Below are positions 36,410-49,200 of a DNA stretch of 64,000 nt, piece after piece. This DNA comes from Daucus carota subsp. sativus (lineage: Eukaryota; Streptophyta; Magnoliopsida; Apiales; Apiaceae). Under the pieces are notes generated by a model, which saw only the letters and a program-made list of their open reading frames with translations, had not been told where the DNA came from and did no database searches. The translations under genes and the position numbers were made by a program. Where the stretch lies: assembly GCF_001625215.2 (NCBI RefSeq), contig NC_030384.2, positions 38,412,390-38,476,389 on the forward strand. Reading direction: 5' to 3'. Positions within the stretch are counted from its first letter, which is position 1. Every line of letters starts with the position of its first letter.

Positions 36410-37492
36410 TTCTCTGGTGTTCTGCAAACAACAAATCGAAGCGCCTTTCCAATCTTATATCTATATAAAGGAAAATCCCGGACGGCTTCCCGGACGGCTG
36501 ACGTGGCGTAGTAAACACTCTCCTAACTCATTTCTCTGTTTTTTAAGATTTTTGCGTTTTTTAAAATCAAAAATGCACATGACTAATGAATATCGAAAGG
36601 TCAGATGTCCATTTATTGCATCTGTGTCCACTTATTATTGCATCTGTGACTTTTTATGATCCCAAGTTCGTTCTTCCTACATGCCAGCTCAGAATCATCA
36701 ATGAATTAGTAATGGGTTCATTTTTATTTCTTGTGCATAAATTATTAGCGTGTGTCGATTTGATTTTTCAAGAAGAGATTAGCTGGTCAATTTTCTCATC
36801 AAAAAGGAGAAGAGGTCAGACTTGCAAATCTTCAAGAGCTTCATTTTGTTGGTGTTGGAGTTGGAGTGGGCGTGCAGTGACTTCCTGTCTGTCATGATTA
36901 GTCACTCTTTTGGTTGTTGTCTCTTTTCTCAGCGGCCGGTGGCCTATTTTCGATGGTGCTTTCATTCAACGCATCCACATCTTCCCCACTTTCGGCGCGT
37001 ACGGCTATTTCCAGTACACCTCTCTCTCCCCCTCCCTCCCCTCTCCTCTGTCCCTCTATATCTCTCTCCTCTAAATTTAATACTACCGTGTTTTTTTGTT
37101 GCAGGCGATTTGTTACTTATATATTCGGTACATCCCATTTTTTGATCGAGTACTATTATTATGATCGACCTAATCCTATCTTACATGTCTCTCTCGATTT
37201 GTGATTTTATGATATCATATCTTGCTCAATTCAAATCAAATTCTCTCATTTTTCAGATTTTAACGTTTTATAATTATTTTATCTTTAAAAATTTAGAAAT
37301 GCCAATGGCTATTCTGTGTGTGATTTTATTTTTAACAATATGTGAATATAAAATGTGATTTTGTGTGGTTTTAATTTGAGGTTTAGGTTGAATTTTCAGG
37401 TTGAAGGTTCTGAGGCACCCGATACTAGCTCAATCAGTTTCAATTCCAATTAGATAATTTTCTAGATTTGCTTTGTGGGTTTTTTAAATTGG

Positions 37493-37580
37493 GGCAAAAA
37501 AATGTTAATGGTTGGTGCTGGTGGTGTTGGATGTAAGCTCCTCAAGGCTCTTGCTCTCTGGCTTTCGAGATATTCGCATA
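37493..37580 (+). pseudogene. Captured SUMO-activating enzyme 2 (UBA2/SAE2) exon fragment
   Basis: The translation reads VLMVGAGGVGCKLLKALAL-like (here MLMVGAGGVGCKLLKALAL), the nucleotide-binding glycine motif of E1-like enzymes with wording closest to the SAE2/UBA2 N-terminus. After LAL the frame breaks: two bases of the expected LSGF codons are missing, and GFRDIRI resumes in another frame. This is a transduplicated exon fragment inside the Helitron, not a functional gene. Ubiquitin E1 (UBA1) and NAE subunits are less likely sources. Confidence 0.65.
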
Positions 37581-38406
37581 GTAAATTTCTCTCCCTTTTA
37601 TCATTCTTATGTATTGTTGTTTCATTTATTTTTTTGAGGTGGCATTTCTCATAGCCCTTAATATCAAATACTCTCATTTTTCAGATTTTTGCATTTTTTA
37701 GGTATTTTTCTGAGGTTTCAATTTCTTTTTCCTGGGTTGCTTACTTTTTTGTAAATATGTGTTTACTTAGGGTTGTTTTCTGCATGGCTAGAACCCATTA
37801 CGTTTGGGAAAATTAGAAGTTAGCTTTGCCGGAATGATATCTTCATGACGATGACGAACCTAGACCGACGAAGAGAGAGCTGATATAGGCATTGTGACTC
37901 CGGTCTCATTCCGTGATAAAGCATGGTATTTTCTTGCTCACCTTTAAGAGATAGACATGAACAGGTTATTTTCAGAGTGTATAAGTTTTTGTTGGACAGC
38001 TGCCTAGACAGAATGAGATATTCACGTACAAAATAATATATGTGAAGAGCCAAACAAAACTGAATCATTATTAAAGAAAGGACAGTAAAGAGACATTGAT
38101 GTAATAACTTGGCATTTGCCATTTCATTATCCTAAGTTTTAAAAGAAAAAATATAGTTAATAAAAGTCTACAGTAACCAATCATCTCGTATTTATGTTTA
38201 AATTTTTGCTTGCGTGACATGCTTCACATATTTCAAATAATTTCTCTTAATTTCTAGAATTTTGGTGTTCTATTTTCCTAATTTTGGTTTTGAATATTGG
38301 TAGTAAATCTTAAAATGTAACATCTATCAAAGAAAGATGAAGAGGTGCACAGTAAAAATTAAATCAGTTTAATAACTCTTGGCCTCCCACTCCTTCGTAT
38401 AGTTTA

Positions 38407-39349
38407 ATAATTTTGATCTTGCTTCTATTGATGCTATCAAAGTGTCTGCTGCTGTTGAACTCAAGGTTTTGAGCTTTCTTTTTTTACATTATATACTTTT
38501 TTTATTCTTTTGCATATACATTTTGTCCAAGTTGATTGCTTTGTTGATATGAGTTTTAGATTAAATGTTGTGCCATGTGAATTTTTTTTTGGTTGGTTTT
38601 GTTTCTTTGTCGGAAAGGTCCACCTTTTTAAGCACAATTTGTTTCTTGGTTAGAAAAATTCACATTTTCAATTAATAAGATTTTTGTTCCTTTGTTAGTG
38701 AAGTTCATATTTTTAAGCATAATTTGTTTCTCTGTCAAGAATTTGATGATATTTCTTCTACGAATTTGATTACCATATATTTACGCACCCTCACATTGAT
38801 TTTCGAGATAGATATCTGGGGAGATTACTTTATGATTTTATCTTGATTTATGTTCCTATTTTTTATACCCAATATTTTATCTATAGCATATAAGAGCATA
38901 TATGCTTTTTGAAATAATGATTAGCACTATCAAAAATATAAGAGCAGCTTCATTATCTGAGAGAGATTTGGTTGCGAAGAAGCTGCTTAACAAAATTCCC
39001 CCAACTGATGGCTCTGCTCCCGCAGAACTGCAGTCACTTATGAGCAAGGAATATGTGTTCAAGTTGTCACGGAACAAGTATAATACTGTTGATGGCCGGC
39101 AGAATTATGGGGTTTCTGCAGTATACGTCTCTCTGCAAGAGCTAGAATCTGCTTACGCGGAGAAGTCCCTGCCACAAGTAAGTGTATTTTTGGCCTTTCT
39201 AGATAATAAATATGTGTATTTTCCTGGTTGTCATGCTCCAGGCTGTCCACGAATAAGGGGGAACTTCAGCAGCTGATGACAACGTGGATGCTGTCGCCAA
39301 TGAACGCAAGAGAAAGCTTGAACCTGAAGATCTTCAAGCTGTTCTTTAG
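38407..39349 (+). pseudogene. Captured gene fragment of unknown family in Helitron
   Basis: Three exon-like pieces. 38423-38468 reads DLASIDAIKVSAAVELK. 38890-39177 contains IRAASLSERDLVAKKLLNK, then IPPTDGSAPAELQSLMSKEY and NYGVSAVYVSLQELESAYAE. 39242-39349 reads AVHE-stop-GGTSAADDNVDAVANERK and ends at TAG. Splice borders are preserved at 39178 (GTAAGT) and 39241, and codon use looks like a real gene, but an in-frame TAA follows AVHE. I do not recognise the family. Whether the first piece belongs to the same source gene is unknown. Confidence 0.55.
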
Positions 39350-41587
39350 AGCCGGACCTTGCACAACACTGAAGGCCTTATTAGGTCCATCAATGTTATA
39401 GTGCCAACTTTTTGTGACTCTGCATGTCATAAAACAAGACACATATAACCAGAACCTGGCTTCTCCTTTTATTTTTATCCTGTGACTGATATTTTGCGAT
39501 TGACAATTTCCCTTATATTCTGTGCCTTTTTAGGCTGTCCAAAAGTTGATTGCATGTTTGGTTAATTGATTTTTCTTAAAAAAAATGAATGGACCAGACA
39601 CTCTGCCAAATAATTTTTTCTAATTCTCTACCAAAAAATAGGGGCGGAAGAAAAAAATAATATTTTTTCCTAATGATCTATCAAAAAAATAGGGGTGGAT
39701 GAAAAAATAATTTTTGTGTGAGATAATGATATATTTATATAATATTATACAAGTGGTAAAGAATAAGTTTATAGCATAGATTCTTTTTCAAAGGATTTCG
39801 TCCCGAACAAAGGCCTAGCTACATAAGTATCTATACATTGATCATAATTTGGATTTAACAATTTTAGAGAAATATTGGAGGGTCCAAAAAAATTATTATT
39901 GATTGAAAAATGTCATGGTCCAAAACGATTAATTTGTATGTTAAAAAAAAGGTGTTAATTTTAAATAGAGAGAACAGAGAACATAGAATTCCAATGATTA
40001 AAAAATACAAATTTATTATAGAACTCTCCTCAATGCAGTTAAATCGTGCGCGTTGATATATTTTTCCATAATATATTTTCAGGACCGCGCGAAGCGCGGT
40101 TTTTTCACCTAGTTAAAAATGTTATGCATGCCTTTGTTTTCTTTGAAACTTTTGAATTAAGAGTTTGTTATCAAGGATATAGTTATACCTCCCACTTAAA
40201 AGGATGGATGTTTTGGTAGAGTGATGTGAGGGATATTAATTCTCAGAGATTACAATTGCCAGACAATTCTGAAAAGGGTTAGCGTTTTTTGTTTTAAAAA
40301 AGAACTCCGCATGTAAAAGTCTTGCGAGTCACAAGATTAATATTTCATCCATCGATTATTAGATTGGCCTCTAAAAACTCTAAAATAATATACTCAACAT
40401 AATTTAACTCTTAAAAAATATGTTATTAACTTTTCGAAAACCAAATTTCTGGAAAATTTGCTAGATAAGCGAGTAAAATACAAAAAAAAAAATTGTGCAT
40501 TAGATAAACACTTATCTGTGGTCGAATAAAATGAACAAGATAAGATCCACCATGTGAGGAGGGGGAGATATAAAGGATACTCACTCGGTTCCGGCGAATT
40601 TTGTTTATATATAACTTGGGCACGGATATTAATAAATATGTATAAATTATGGGAAATGAAGAAGAAAAATGAGTGGAGTTGTGGGACTCATTAATTTTAA
40701 TGTATAAAAAAGAGATGACGGAATAAAAGTAGTGTGAAAAATAAAAAAAGATGGAAAAATGATGAGACTCATTAATTATTTTTGATAAAATTTGAAATGT
40801 AAATAACTGGAAAATAAACCCGTAAAAATTGGTTAGTGGGAGAGGGAATATTAAACTGATGTCGAGGATCCCAGAACATATTGCAGTGCTGGAATTCTTT
40901 TCTAGTGTTACAAAAAGATCTTTACATAGATAGGTCAAGAAAAAAAATTATAAAAGACAATAAATTCTAGCCAAACAAACAAGTGGTGTTAAGAGTTTTT
41001 AAAGAAAAATCCCTTTTTTTTTCTAATTCGCATTATACACATGATTTTAAAAATTACTTACACGAGCAATTTTCAAATATTACTACAACATCCAAGACAT
41101 GCGCCGATTTTCCCGTCTAAAGTTCTTAGAATGCATTATATATAAAATGATAAATTACGAGACACACACTCAAAGTTAAATTTGAAATCAATATTACCTT
41201 AAATTTTGTAATTTATACTTTCTCCGTATCATTTAATTTTATACATTTTCTTATAATTCCACTAATCGACACGCACCTCAATATTAAGAATTTCTTTTTT
41301 TAATGATTTGGCTATTAAATTTTATTCAAGCAAAAAATCTTAAAAATAAGTTACATAACTATATGTCTATTTGGACACCGTCTATAAAATAAAATAAGCT
41401 CTTCTTTTTCTTTTTTTAGAAAAGTTTTTTAATATTTTTTCGGATATAAATAGTAATGATGTGTTTCATATTCATTATTCGATAAAAAATTAAGGGTTTA
41501 TTGTAGAAAAAATAAATAGAATTTGATGTAATTTTCTGCAAAAATAAGTCGTTATTTTAAAAAACAAATTTAGCCAAAGAGGAATAT

Positions 41588-41812
41588 TGGGGGTGTTTGT
41601 TTATAGGAAGTAAAAGCCGCTTCTCGCTTTTGTTTTTTTTTTGACCCGTTTGTGTAAAGTAGTAGAAGCACTTTTAAAAAGCTAACTTCTCACTCACAGT
41701 TTCTACTTTTTTTCTAAATACTTTATTAATTTATTTATTTCTCATTTGTAATTCACTTCTCTACTTTAAGTATAGAATAATTTTTTTTAATCTTGCCCAA
41801 ACGGGGCTATTA
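41588..41812. repeat. MITE-like repeat, family member 1
   Basis: Begins GGGGGTGTTTGTTTATAGGA and ends GCCCAAACGGGGCT; inside are AAGCACTTTTAAAAAGCTAA and TTCTCACTCACAGTTTCTAC words. The GGGG-TGTTTG / CAAAC-GGGG ends are inverted. A similar layout is seen at 43252-43478 and, decayed, at 23695-23870. Target duplication unclear. Confidence 0.45.
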
Positions 41813-43251
41813 ACGAATGTGTGTCGCGTGGCGTCGCGTCGGCGGGAGTACAGGATTTCAAGAAAAGGAGGGTGGTGACTGGTGATTTATGGTGGACACA
41901 TGCCACCCCGACCCCTGGACCGGCTAGGCTGTGGCCTGTGGGCTTGTGCTATGAAAGAGCGGAGTACATTTAGTACACAACCGAAAGAGATTTGTCATTC
42001 CAGTACAATTGTACATAGAACAGACCATGGGAATAAACCAGTATGAACTATGAAGTCAAGTTACCGTTGGGAAAGAACACGAAGAATTGGTCATGACACG
42101 TCCGAGATAAACTAATTTTAGATATTAGAGTCGCATATATTGTAAAATCTGGACAACCAACACCAACCAAGTTATGCTCAAGTCTTGACTACATGTCCTG
42201 CACATCCCTTTATCTCTTTTTTTTTTGCTAAATATCCCTATCTTTTTGAAAGTTGTTTTCAACCTATTCTCTGAATTATTATTACGGAGAGATGCACCTT
42301 TACTTCGACTTTAAAGCTATTAAAACATATTTAAGCTGCCTATATATAATCGGAAAGTATTGTACTGCACAAAAACGTGTTCTTGTCCTTATTTCCAGAA
42401 TTATAACACTACGTGTAAGGATGTTTTGAAGGGTTTTAGAAATGTCTGACCTCTCCTTGGAATAGGTCATTATTTTTTTAATGTACATTTCTAATTTCTC
42501 TGGCGTCTAGTAAAAATTATAATGTTAATTTTTTAAGAATTATAATATTAGTCATATATTCTCTTCTATTCAAATTTTATAAAAAAAAGATAATTTCTAT
42601 ATGATCAAAAAATTTAGTGTCAAATAGTCAAATGACATATATTTTAAAATATATGGACTAATATATTTTTCATGTCTCTGTTTCTTAAAGTTTCTGTTTT
42701 ACAAGATATATAAGATATAATTTCATTAAAATACGTGTCAAACCAATTTTATTTGACATGAAAATTTTAAAGTAAAAATCATATTTTCAAGAGAAAAATT
42801 CATTAATTCATTTAGTCGAAGTTTTCCATGTATTAGTATATGTAGGGGAAAAAAAGATACTTTAATTATTTATTTCTCTTATAGTAAAGTCTCTTATAGT
42901 AAACATACTTTAATTATTTATTTCTCTTATAGTTTAAGTAATAAGGCGGTTTGCGAGTACAACTTAAAGATTTAAAGTATTTATCAACATGATTCGCATG
43001 ACTAATTTAAGAGATTAATTACATGTTCGATTGAGAAGAGTGCAAGCACCAAAAGGATGGTCAAACACTCAACTATGCTCAATCCATAGCAAATTAGCTA
43101 TCAATTTCTCAAGTAGCTTTTTCCTTAACCATGTGTAAATCAAGAAAATAATCAATGATACATAATTGACTTTATCAGAAGAAATAACTGAAAATTTTAA
43201 ATTCCTCACTTATAAATCTTTTGACTTGAACTTATAAGTTCCTTGCATCAC

Positions 43252-43478
43252 GGGGCTGTTTGTTTTCGGTTTTAAAACCGGGCTTCTGGTTGATAAATTA
43301 AAAGCACTTATTTGTATCGTTTGTGTAAAAAATGAAGAAGCACTTATAAAAAACTAGGAGTGCTAGCTTTTGTTTCGGGGTTTCTACTTATTTTCCAAAC
43401 ACTTTAATCACTTATAAGTCTTAACTTGCTTCTAACTTTTACTCCACATTTTTATTTTAAGCTCACCCAAACCGCACT
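43252..43478. repeat. MITE-like repeat, family member 2
   Basis: Begins CGGGGCTGTTTGTTTTCGGT and ends AAGCTCACCCAAACCGCAC. Shares AAGCACTTAT, CTTATAAGTCTTAAC and the CAAAC end with the stretches at 41588 and 23695. Transposon class not determined. Confidence 0.45.
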
Positions 43479-45175
43479 AAAACTGTTTTGATCTGTAAAC
43501 TTGGAAAAAAAGCTTGGTCAAAAAGCCCATAATAAATAAATCTTTTAACAGGGTTATGAGGTTTTAATGAAATGATATAATAATTTAATACAATATTGTC
43601 ATGCGTCACAAATTGAAGACTCCCTCTTTCTCTCTTTTTTGAGCACTCTCCTCTTTCTTATTCTCATTTATTATAAGTTTAAAATGATATATGAGATCTT
43701 CATGTATTAATTAAAATTGTGATTATAATCTATTCAATAAATCCATTCTTTAGTTCATAAATAGTAATTTAGGTGAAAGAATGTTAATAATACAATTCAA
43801 ACTAAATTATATTCTTTATTTTATGCACATAATTAAAATAAATCATATACAGCTTAAACTAAACCATATTCTATATATAAAACTTAAAAAAACTAACATA
43901 CATGTCTACCCAAAAATAACTTAATATACATATTCTCATAAATTAATAATTACTCCCACCGTTAGAATACAACAGTCGTTTAATTTTGTTCACATATTTT
44001 TAAAGTCTTGACCGTACACCTACAAATATTATTTTAATTTTTTTGTGAATAATTATTCATAAAAAAAATTTCGAAATAATATGTATAAGTGTAATCATAT
44101 TTTTATTCACAAAAAAGAAATTTTTTAAAATAATATTTATATGTGTACGGTCTCCGATCTACCGCATAGATTCTCTCACCGACATAATTCAAAAGTTTTT
44201 ACATCAAACTAAAATTCAAAGTTTAAATCTTAATTTTAATTTTAATTTAAAATAATTATATGAATATAATCTTTTATACTATAAGATATGCACAAAAAAT
44301 CAAAAAGACTTAAAACTGAAAGTATATATTTACATTTAAAGATACAAAATATGTTAAATTAGCTTTGCTGTAAAAGGATTACACTACAAAGAATGGATTG
44401 GTTGGGTGGTGTGATGTACTTGTCCATGTATATTAATTTTTTTTTATTTCGTTATCTAATAAAAATATTTCATTCAACTAAAAATGACTACTCCATTACT
44501 TTATGTATGCAAACATAGATACACATCAGAAAAGTCGTTTGTAATTTGCTCAATTTTTTTAAAAAAAAAACTAATTCAATAATAAAAAACTATACGGCAT
44601 CTACAAGAACAATCGAGTCGAACAAATATAAAACTAATCATATCGCTAATTAATCTAGTTTTTATAAAAACACAATCCAGAGATTTGTTGAAATGAATAT
44701 ATATACATGTAGCCTTCGTCAAAACCAGTTTGAGCTGTCGATCTTAATTGCAATCTCATATAATTTTTTGTCGGTGAATCAATCTCTTAAAAATCCGATC
44801 TAACGTCGAATCACACCAAAAAAAAAAAAAAACACCAAGCTCTCACAAAGAGAGAATAAACAAATCCCAAATAAATCGGGAACAAAACTCACCCAAAATA
44901 GATTTTATCAAACAAAAATACAATCTTTTTGAAAGACAGAAATCTTTACTAGTGGAGGAATATTATTGAAAACAAGAACAAAACAAGAAAATAACTGATT
45001 TGAGATTTTTCACCGATGAAAACCTCGCTACGGGTATAATCAAAATTAAAATTAAAATATATCATGAGATTTTTATAAAAGAGATGCGGCAGGAATGAAA
45101 AATGGGGATTCTCCTCGGCAATCTCCGGCGGCACAAAAATTAGAATCAAACACAAAAGTACAATGCGTCTGCATC

Positions 45176-45182
45176 TATAAAA
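45176..45182 (+). promoter_or_regulatory. Putative TATA box of the acetyl-CoA synthetase gene
   Basis: TATAAAA in the context GCATCTATAAAACCAG, 239 bases before the ATG at 45415. The leader would hold CT-rich tracts, including (CT)n at about 45326-45365. A second TATATATA at 45369-45376 is too close to the ATG to be the main one. Confidence 0.5.
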
Positions 45183-45414
45183 CCAGAAGCAGCAAACACA
45201 ACAGAGAACAACTAATACTTCTCGCCTGCATCACCACCAACACCCACCCCCCCCGAGTAAAAAACCAGTAGTCGTGGGCTGCTAGTAATATTCTCGTAAT
45301 TCTCTCCCAATCCAGATCTCCATCTCTCTCTCTCCCCAGTCAACTCTCTCTCTCTCTCTCTCTCGCTCTATATATAATTATCTGTTGATACAAGTCATAA
45401 GTCCATCTCCAGTC

Positions 45415-46172
45415 ATGACTACCGACAACAATAATAATATGAATTCTCGTAAAGAGCTCAGGCATGTTGAGTCCATGGCTGCATTCCCTTCTGGCGCTGG
45501 CAACATTCCCCACCTCAACGCTGTCATTCTTGGTGAAGCACTTGCCTCTGAAGAAAATGATCTTATTTTCCCCAGTCGTGATTTCTGCAGTCAAGCTCTC
45601 ATCCCCTCTCCCCAAAAGGTGTCATCTTTATTATTTTTGTGTTTGTGTGTGAGGTTTTATGAATTGTTTGATTGGTTTATATAGAGATTTTGATGATGGG
45701 GTTTGTTTGATTGTTAGTATTTGGAGATGTACAAGAGATCAATTGAGGACCCAGCTGGGTTTTGGTCTGATATTGCTTCTGATTTTTACTGGAAAAAGAA
45801 ATGGGGTCACCAGGTTTTTGTTGAAAATCTTGATGTCAGGAAAGGGGCTATCAAAATTCAGGTCCATTTGCCCTTTTAAATATACAAACAAAATATCACC
45901 TTTTTCATTTTTCATCACTTTTCTTGTACTTTTTAATCCACCTTTTTTTATCTGTTGACTCTTAACTCTTAAGTAGTAGTGATGTTGATTAGCTCTGGAT
46001 TCACTTTCTTTTAATTAGTGGTTCAAAGGAGGTGTTAGCAACATTTGTTACAACTGCTTGGATAGAATCATCGAATCTGGTGATGGCGACAAAGTTGCGA
46101 TTTATTGGGAAGGGAATGAACCCGGCGCTGATGGTGTTTTGACATATAATCAGTTGCTGCAAAGAGTTTGCC

Positions 46173-46209
<37 letters not shown>

Positions 46210-49200
46210 TATTGAGTTTCTGGTTTTGTTTGAGCTAAATGTTTATATGTTTTGTATTCTTTTTGTTGCAGCTTGCTAACTACTTGAAAGATAATGGTGT
46301 TGAAAAGGGTAATGCTGTTCTAATTTACTTGCCCATGTTGATGGAATTGCCTATAGCTATGCTTGCATGTGCTAGGATTGGTGCCGTTCACTCTGTATGC
46401 ATCACAAGCTTAATTATTTTTTAAGGTATACTTAACATTGGACCAGCTCTCAAGGTATATAAGTTGTGAAATTCTGCATTTTTTAGGTTGTTTTTGCTGG
46501 ATTCTCTGCGGAGGCTGTTGCTCAAAGAATCATCGACTGTAGACCAAAGATTGTGATTACTTGCAACGCTGTCATGAGGGGGCCTAAAATCATTAATCTC
46601 AAGGACATAGTTGATGCTGCACTTGACGAAGCATCCCATAACGGGGTCACTGTAGGTGTGTCATTGAATTGTAATCCTCTCTGTTTTCATAGGAATAGAA
46701 GAAGTTACATTTTGTGGAGTCGTAAAGGTGACAGCAAGATTTTTTTTTTTTTTTTCCTTTTCTAAAAACACATTGAACATGATGAAGTTCAACACAGGAT
46801 GACGAGGTTGCTCACTGTGATAAATAGTCCAACTTAAATTCCAAGCATTAAATGTACTTAAGAACTTATAGTAAGATATGCATTAAACTATCATAAAGAA
46901 TTGGAAAGTGATCTTTGTGTATAAATTATACAGTAAACTTGATATACCTAGTTAAAGGCTAACACCAGCAAACATACAGGATTAAATGATCAAATGACAT
47001 AACTTTATGATGAATTACATGCTCGCATGGTTTTTAGATATAGGTGGCCCATCAGTATAGATGTTGAATTTGTTTAGTAGAATTAGCAAAGCTCATCAGA
47101 GCTTGTCTACTTAGTAATGGAAGTTGCATAAAAGATTAATGAACATTAAGTGAAGAAAATACTCGCCTAGAATTTGTTCAACTGCCCTAGCTATGCGTGA
47201 CAATATGTTTAGGAAGTGGACAGCTCAATTAACTGCATTATTTCTCTAATAATATTATTATATTTCTTGAACATATCTGTTTTTGTCTGTACACAGATAC
47301 ATGTTTGACCTTTGAGAATGAATCTGCCATGACAAGGAAAGCTACAAAATGGCAAGCAGGAAGGGATATCTGGTGGCAGGTGGGGGATTAAACATGGTTT
47401 GTGTTAGGTCATAATCTAATATCATGTATAAGATGTTACAAGTACCTATTAAAAACATCTTAATAGGAACCTGTTAAAATTCTGAAGTTTAAGTGACTTT
47501 GTAGATAAATTTTATTCAGTGAGCTTTCTTTCTTTGCATTTTTTAAATGTGTCGTGTCAATTCTAGGCAGTACATAATTTCACACTGTAGCCAAAGATTT
47601 ATAGGGTGTTGGTGTTATATATATCAAGTTCAGTTCCATAAAATTTTCTTCCCCAATAACATTAGATCCATGCAATGTTCTCATATATTTCGCTAAAAGC
47701 TGTCCTAAGCCTACACAATTTCAGCCTTTTGTACCCCTACCATTTCGTTTTTGATGGAGCGAAATCTCCTTCTAGACCTATATTTGATCTTCTTCTGGAA
47801 GTTTTATGCATCCCAAGAGAGAGAAGTGCATGCCAGGGTGTTGGCTGAGTTGGTAAGTAATGATATCAAGACAGATCACTGCTAGAGGTTGATGTCTTCG
47901 GAGATCGCACATATTATTCTTATAGGAATTATGGTGTTCTTATTTTTATTTTTCCCACTAATTTGTTAAGCTTTAGGTCAAGTTTGTTTTAGGTGCTCCA
48001 CAAAAGCATTTTTAAAAAATAAATAAATCTCGCTTTGCTTTAAACTTGATAGCATCAGGTTGTAAGAGTAATTTCATTGATGAGTTGACTTATCTGGATT
48101 CTATAGTGTCAAAGGGTGCCTAGAAAAGCATAACAAGTGTAATTCTGAATCAGTTCTGCGCATGTTCCTCAACCATAAAACCAGGGTTTTGGTTATTACC
48201 TTATTTCTGGTTGTAATATTGCACTCATCTGTCTGTCATGTTTTGTCCCCAGGATGTTGTGCCCAAGTATCCACAAGTATGTGATGTGGTTTGGGTTGAT
48301 GCAGAGGATCCACTTTTTCTGCTCTACACTAGTGGGAGCACTGGAAAGCCGAAGGTGTTTAAGCTTTGATGGATACTTGACTATATCGTGCCATTTTATT
48401 AAATAATCTAATAACACCTTTTGTTTTTTTTCCTGGTGAAGGGTGTTCTGCATACAACAGGAGGCTACATGATTTACACTGCAACAACATTCAAGTATGC
48501 CTTTGACTACAAACAGTCGGATGTATACTGGTAAGTCTGAAGACAACGATCACTTTCTTGTATTTGAGTATAATTATACTATTGCGTATATTAATTGCCA
48601 ATTGGTCGCTTATTTTTAGGTGTACCGCTGACTGTGGTTGGATTACTGGACACAGCTATGTTACTTATGGGCCTCTTCTTAATGGAGCAACTGTTGTTGT
48701 CTATGAAGGGGTAAGTGATCATGTAGTAATTTAAATACTATATGAATGATAAGATATACTTTTGACATCAACCATGTAATGTTTAATCGTCCTTGCAGCA
48801 TATATACTTATACATGTATCTTATCATTCCAGCAGGAGATATTCCTGTCTTGTAGAATACACAAAATAGTTGGTTCATACACTCGTGTGATATCCTGACG
48901 GGAGAATTGCAAAAAGACATACTTCTCATATCTACATTTCTATAATAATGATACAGTTAAATTGGGTCGACCTTTCATCTAAGAGTTCTCAAACCTGAGC
49001 CTCTCTTCTAAGGGCTCATTAGTTAATCAATTATTTATGCATGTACCGACGCCTTATGGAAGGAATTACGTTCGGTAATAATTTTTAGAAGGGTAAATTC
49101 TTAAGAGTTTGTCGATTTGTTTTAGATAGTTAGCAAATTGAAGATGAGAAATCTAGTTGGGGGTTTTAGATATAAAAAACTTTTTTAGCTAATAAAAGAT

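Larger units (their letters stand above)
36460..40112 (+). mobile_element. Non-autonomous Helitron, 3.65 kb, with captured gene fragments
   Basis: The 5' end TCTATATAAAGGAAAATCCC follows an A. The 3' end has the hairpin CCGCGC-GAA-GCGCGG (40084-40098), a T-rich spacer and terminal CTAG (40109-40112), then T. So it starts with TC, ends with CTRR preceded by a hairpin about 10 bases away, and sits in an A|T target without duplication, which is the Helitron signature. No RepHel frame is present. Inside are exon-like fragments of a SUMO-activating enzyme and of at least one unrecognised gene, all broken, in the plus orientation. Confidence 0.88.
40113..45175. other. Long AT-rich intergenic region with decayed MITEs
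   Basis: No supportable gene. Recognisable pieces: a possible Stowaway relic at about 40579-40855 (TACTCACTCGGTTCCGGCGA at one end, GGGAGAGGGAATATTA at the other), and two members of one repeat family at 41588-41812 and 43252-43478. A GC-richer patch at 41820-41945 (CGTGGCGTCGCGTCGGCGGG...) has no frame. The last kilobase is probably the promoter of the acetyl-CoA synthetase gene. Confidence 0.4.

Noticed and set aside
36586-37204. Several overlapping frames in the 5' part of the Helitron
   Set aside because: No recognisable protein, inconsistent frames and CT-rich leader-like composition (CCTCTCTCTCCCCC); probably captured promoter or leader sequence.
40426-40938. Minus-strand 170-codon frame rich in F, S, Y and I
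   Set aside because: AT-rich sequence over a probable Stowaway relic; no start context, splice support or family resemblance.
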